From NCBI GenBank assembly GCA_033722375.1, contig JAWVZB010000043.1, positions 1 through 25,484 of the forward strand: a DNA stretch of 25,484 bases, read 5' to 3'. The notes beneath the pieces were generated by a model, which was not told where the DNA came from, ran no database searches, and was given only the letters and a program-made list of their open reading frames with translations. This stretch comes from JAWVZB01 sp033722375 (GTDB lineage Bacteria; Actinomycetota; Nitriliruptoria; Nitriliruptorales; Nitriliruptoraceae). Position 1 is the stretch's first letter. Every line of letters begins with the position of its first letter. The position numbers and the translations under genes are program-made. Of this stretch, positions 24,285 to 25,484 are shown piece after piece.

Positions 24285-25484
24285 ATGACTTTGAACCAGA
24301 CCCGCAGCCCGGCTGGCGGCATGGTGCCGGTCGCCTATTCGGTGGATCGGCTTGGGGTGCTGGAGGATGCCGTCGACCAGTTGGTCGAGGTGCCGGTGGA
24401 GCGGCTGGACGAGGCCGGGCTGCGGGCGGAGCTGGCGACGATCGAGAAGGTCCGCCGTCGGCTGCAGGCCCGGGCGGCACGGGCGACCTCGACACTGACC
24501 GGACTTGTCCGCCGCCAGGCCGACGACGGCACCCCGGGTTCACGCCGGGAAGCCCAGCGGGCCACCCAGCAGACCCACACCCAGCTGATGGACGAGCTGG
24601 ACTGGACCCCCACCGAGGTCAAGGACGCGGAACGCCTCGGCCGGCAACTCGCCCGCACAGGCCCGCTGTCGGATGCCACCGATGCGGGGGAGGTGCCTCC
24701 CAAGAACGCCAAGACCCTGTCGCGGCTGCTGTCCAGGATCGAACCCGACGTGCGTGAGGCTGCCGAACAGCGGCTGCTGGAGGCTGCGAAGACCCAGACT
24801 CCGGGGGTGTTCGCGGACACCTGTCGGCAGGTGCTGGCCGAGCTCGACCCCGACGAGGCGGAGCGGGCCGAGCATGCCCGCCACCAGCGCCGGTTCGGGT
24901 CTGTCACCACCACCGCGGATGGGATGACCCGCATCTATGCGGAGCTGTGCGGGGTCGACGGCGCGCTCGTCAACAAGGCGGTCGATGCGTTCCGACGCCC
25001 CGACGCCCCCGGTGAGCACCGCCGCCCACCACAGGCCACCGCGGACGCGATCGTGGCCATGGCCCGCGCCGCCCTCGAAGGCGGCACCCCGGCCACCAAC
25101 CGAGGCGTCCGCCCGCATGTCGTGTGCACCGTCCCGATCCAGAGCCTGATCGACGGCAACGGACCGGTCGACCTCGACGGCACCACCCTCCCCCTCGACG
25201 CCATCCGCCACCTCCTCGACGGCGCCGGCTGGAGCTTCGTCGTTACCGCAGCGCACGGCACCCCCATCGCGGTTTCCAAAGAATCCGGCACCGTCCCGGT
25301 GGGGCTGTGGCGCGCACTGCAGCTGCGTGATCAGACCTGCATCGCCGACGGCTGCGACATCCCCGCCGCCTGGTGCGACGTCATGCACCTCGACACCCCA
25401 CATCGTCACGGCGGACCCCTCACCCTGGACAACACCGGGCTCGGCTGCCGCCACCACCACCGCGCCTACGACCACGGACGACTC
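24285..25484 (+). CDS. DUF222 domain HNH endonuclease (13E12-repeat family), 3' truncated by window edge
   Basis: Frame open from ATG 24285 through the window end: 400 codons without stop, so the C-terminus is missing. Residues 20-340 are the helical, arginine/alanine-rich DUF222 region (LEDAVDQLVEVPVERLDEAGLRAEL; TADAIVAMARAALEGG; RPHVVCTVPIQSLIDG). Residues 349-398 are an HNH module with zinc cysteines Cys352, Cys357, Cys364 and Cys388, His368, Asn383 (LDN) and His390-392. The usual His-His of the first motif reads Met367-His368 here (CDVMHLD), which may weaken metal binding. These proteins are multicopy in actinobacteria, related to the REP13E12 elements of Mycobacterium tuberculosis that include a prophage attachment site. 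Function is not established. No ribosome site is visible upstream of ATG 24285; ATG 24321 is an alternative start. Confidence 0.88.
   Translation, partial: MTLNQTRSPAGGMVPVAYSVDRLGVLEDAVDQLVEVPVERLDEAGLRAELATIEKVRRRLQARAARATSTLTGLVRRQADDGTPGSRREAQRATQQTHTQLMDELDWTPTEVKDAERLGRQLARTGPLSDATDAGEVPPKNAKTLSRLLSRIEPDVREAAEQRLLEAAKTQTPGVFADTCRQVLAELDPDEAERAEHARHQRRFGSVTTTADGMTRIYAELCGVDGALVNKAVDAFRRPDAPGEHRRPPQATADAIVAMARAALEGGTPATNRGVRPHVVCTVPIQSLIDGNGPVDLDGTTLPLDAIRHLLDGAGWSFVVTAAHGTPIAVSKESGTVPVGLWRALQLRDQTCIADGCDIPAAWCDVMHLDTPHRHGGPLTLDNTGLGCRHHHRAYDHGRL

Noticed and set aside
24080..24757. A 225-codon + strand frame across the typA/DUF222 gap
   Set aside because: It runs through the dyad array and then out of frame within the DUF222 gene; Gly/Arg-rich with no domain or ribosome site.
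24540..25475. A 311-codon open frame on the - strand opposite the DUF222 gene
   Set aside because: Shadow of the 24285-25484 frame, whose protein shows clear DUF222 and HNH zinc motifs.

Overview
The window is a high-GC (about 70% by eye), densely packed stretch of actinobacterial chromosome. Actinobacterial marks are the complete GlgE alpha-glucan pathway (glgE, a treS-maltokinase fusion, glgB), a DUF222/HNH (13E12-repeat type) gene, many GTG starts and 4-bp ATGA/GTGA overlaps. The genus cannot be fixed from sequence reading alone; a deep-branching actinobacterium (Acidimicrobiia or Nitriliruptoria-like) is a guess.

Region 1 (2-8155, + strand) is one tightly coupled operon cut by the left edge. 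It holds a hydantoinase A/oxoprolinase-type ATP-dependent subunit (5' truncated), its hydantoinase B partner and a family III (CaiB/BaiF) CoA-transferase. These are followed by four molybdenum-hydroxylase maturation genes: a CoxD-type MoxR ATPase, a CoxE-type VWA protein, an XdhC/CoxF-type protein and a MocA-type cofactor nucleotidyltransferase. Together they suggest catabolism of an N-heterocycle or ketone: Mo-dependent hydroxylation, ATP-dependent ring opening or carboxylation, then CoA activation. The Mo-hydroxylase structural genes are not in the window.

Region 2 (8099-9634, - strand) is a single LctP-type lactate/glycolate permease, convergent with and overlapping the end of region 1.

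Region 3 (9748-20678, + strand) begins with a crotonase-family enoyl-CoA hydratase, a class I SAM methyltransferase and a left-handed beta-helix acyltransferase, then a DUF421 membrane protein. The GlgE pathway follows: TreS converts trehalose to maltose, its fused maltokinase makes maltose 1-phosphate, GlgE polymerises this to alpha-1,4-glucan, and GlgB adds branches. The methyltransferase/acyltransferase pair next to it could decorate a glucan or a glycolipid, but that is inference.

Region 4 (20647-23972, - strand) contains a tryptophanase whose substrate-site residues are of the tryptophan rather than the tyrosine phenol-lyase type, and the ribosome-associated GTPase TypA/BipA.

Region 5 is a 312-bp intergenic stretch with a tandem dyad array built from GTTCGT/ACGAAC half-sites, followed by a DUF222/HNH endonuclease gene that runs off the right edge. 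The array is the clearest structure that the genes do not explain.
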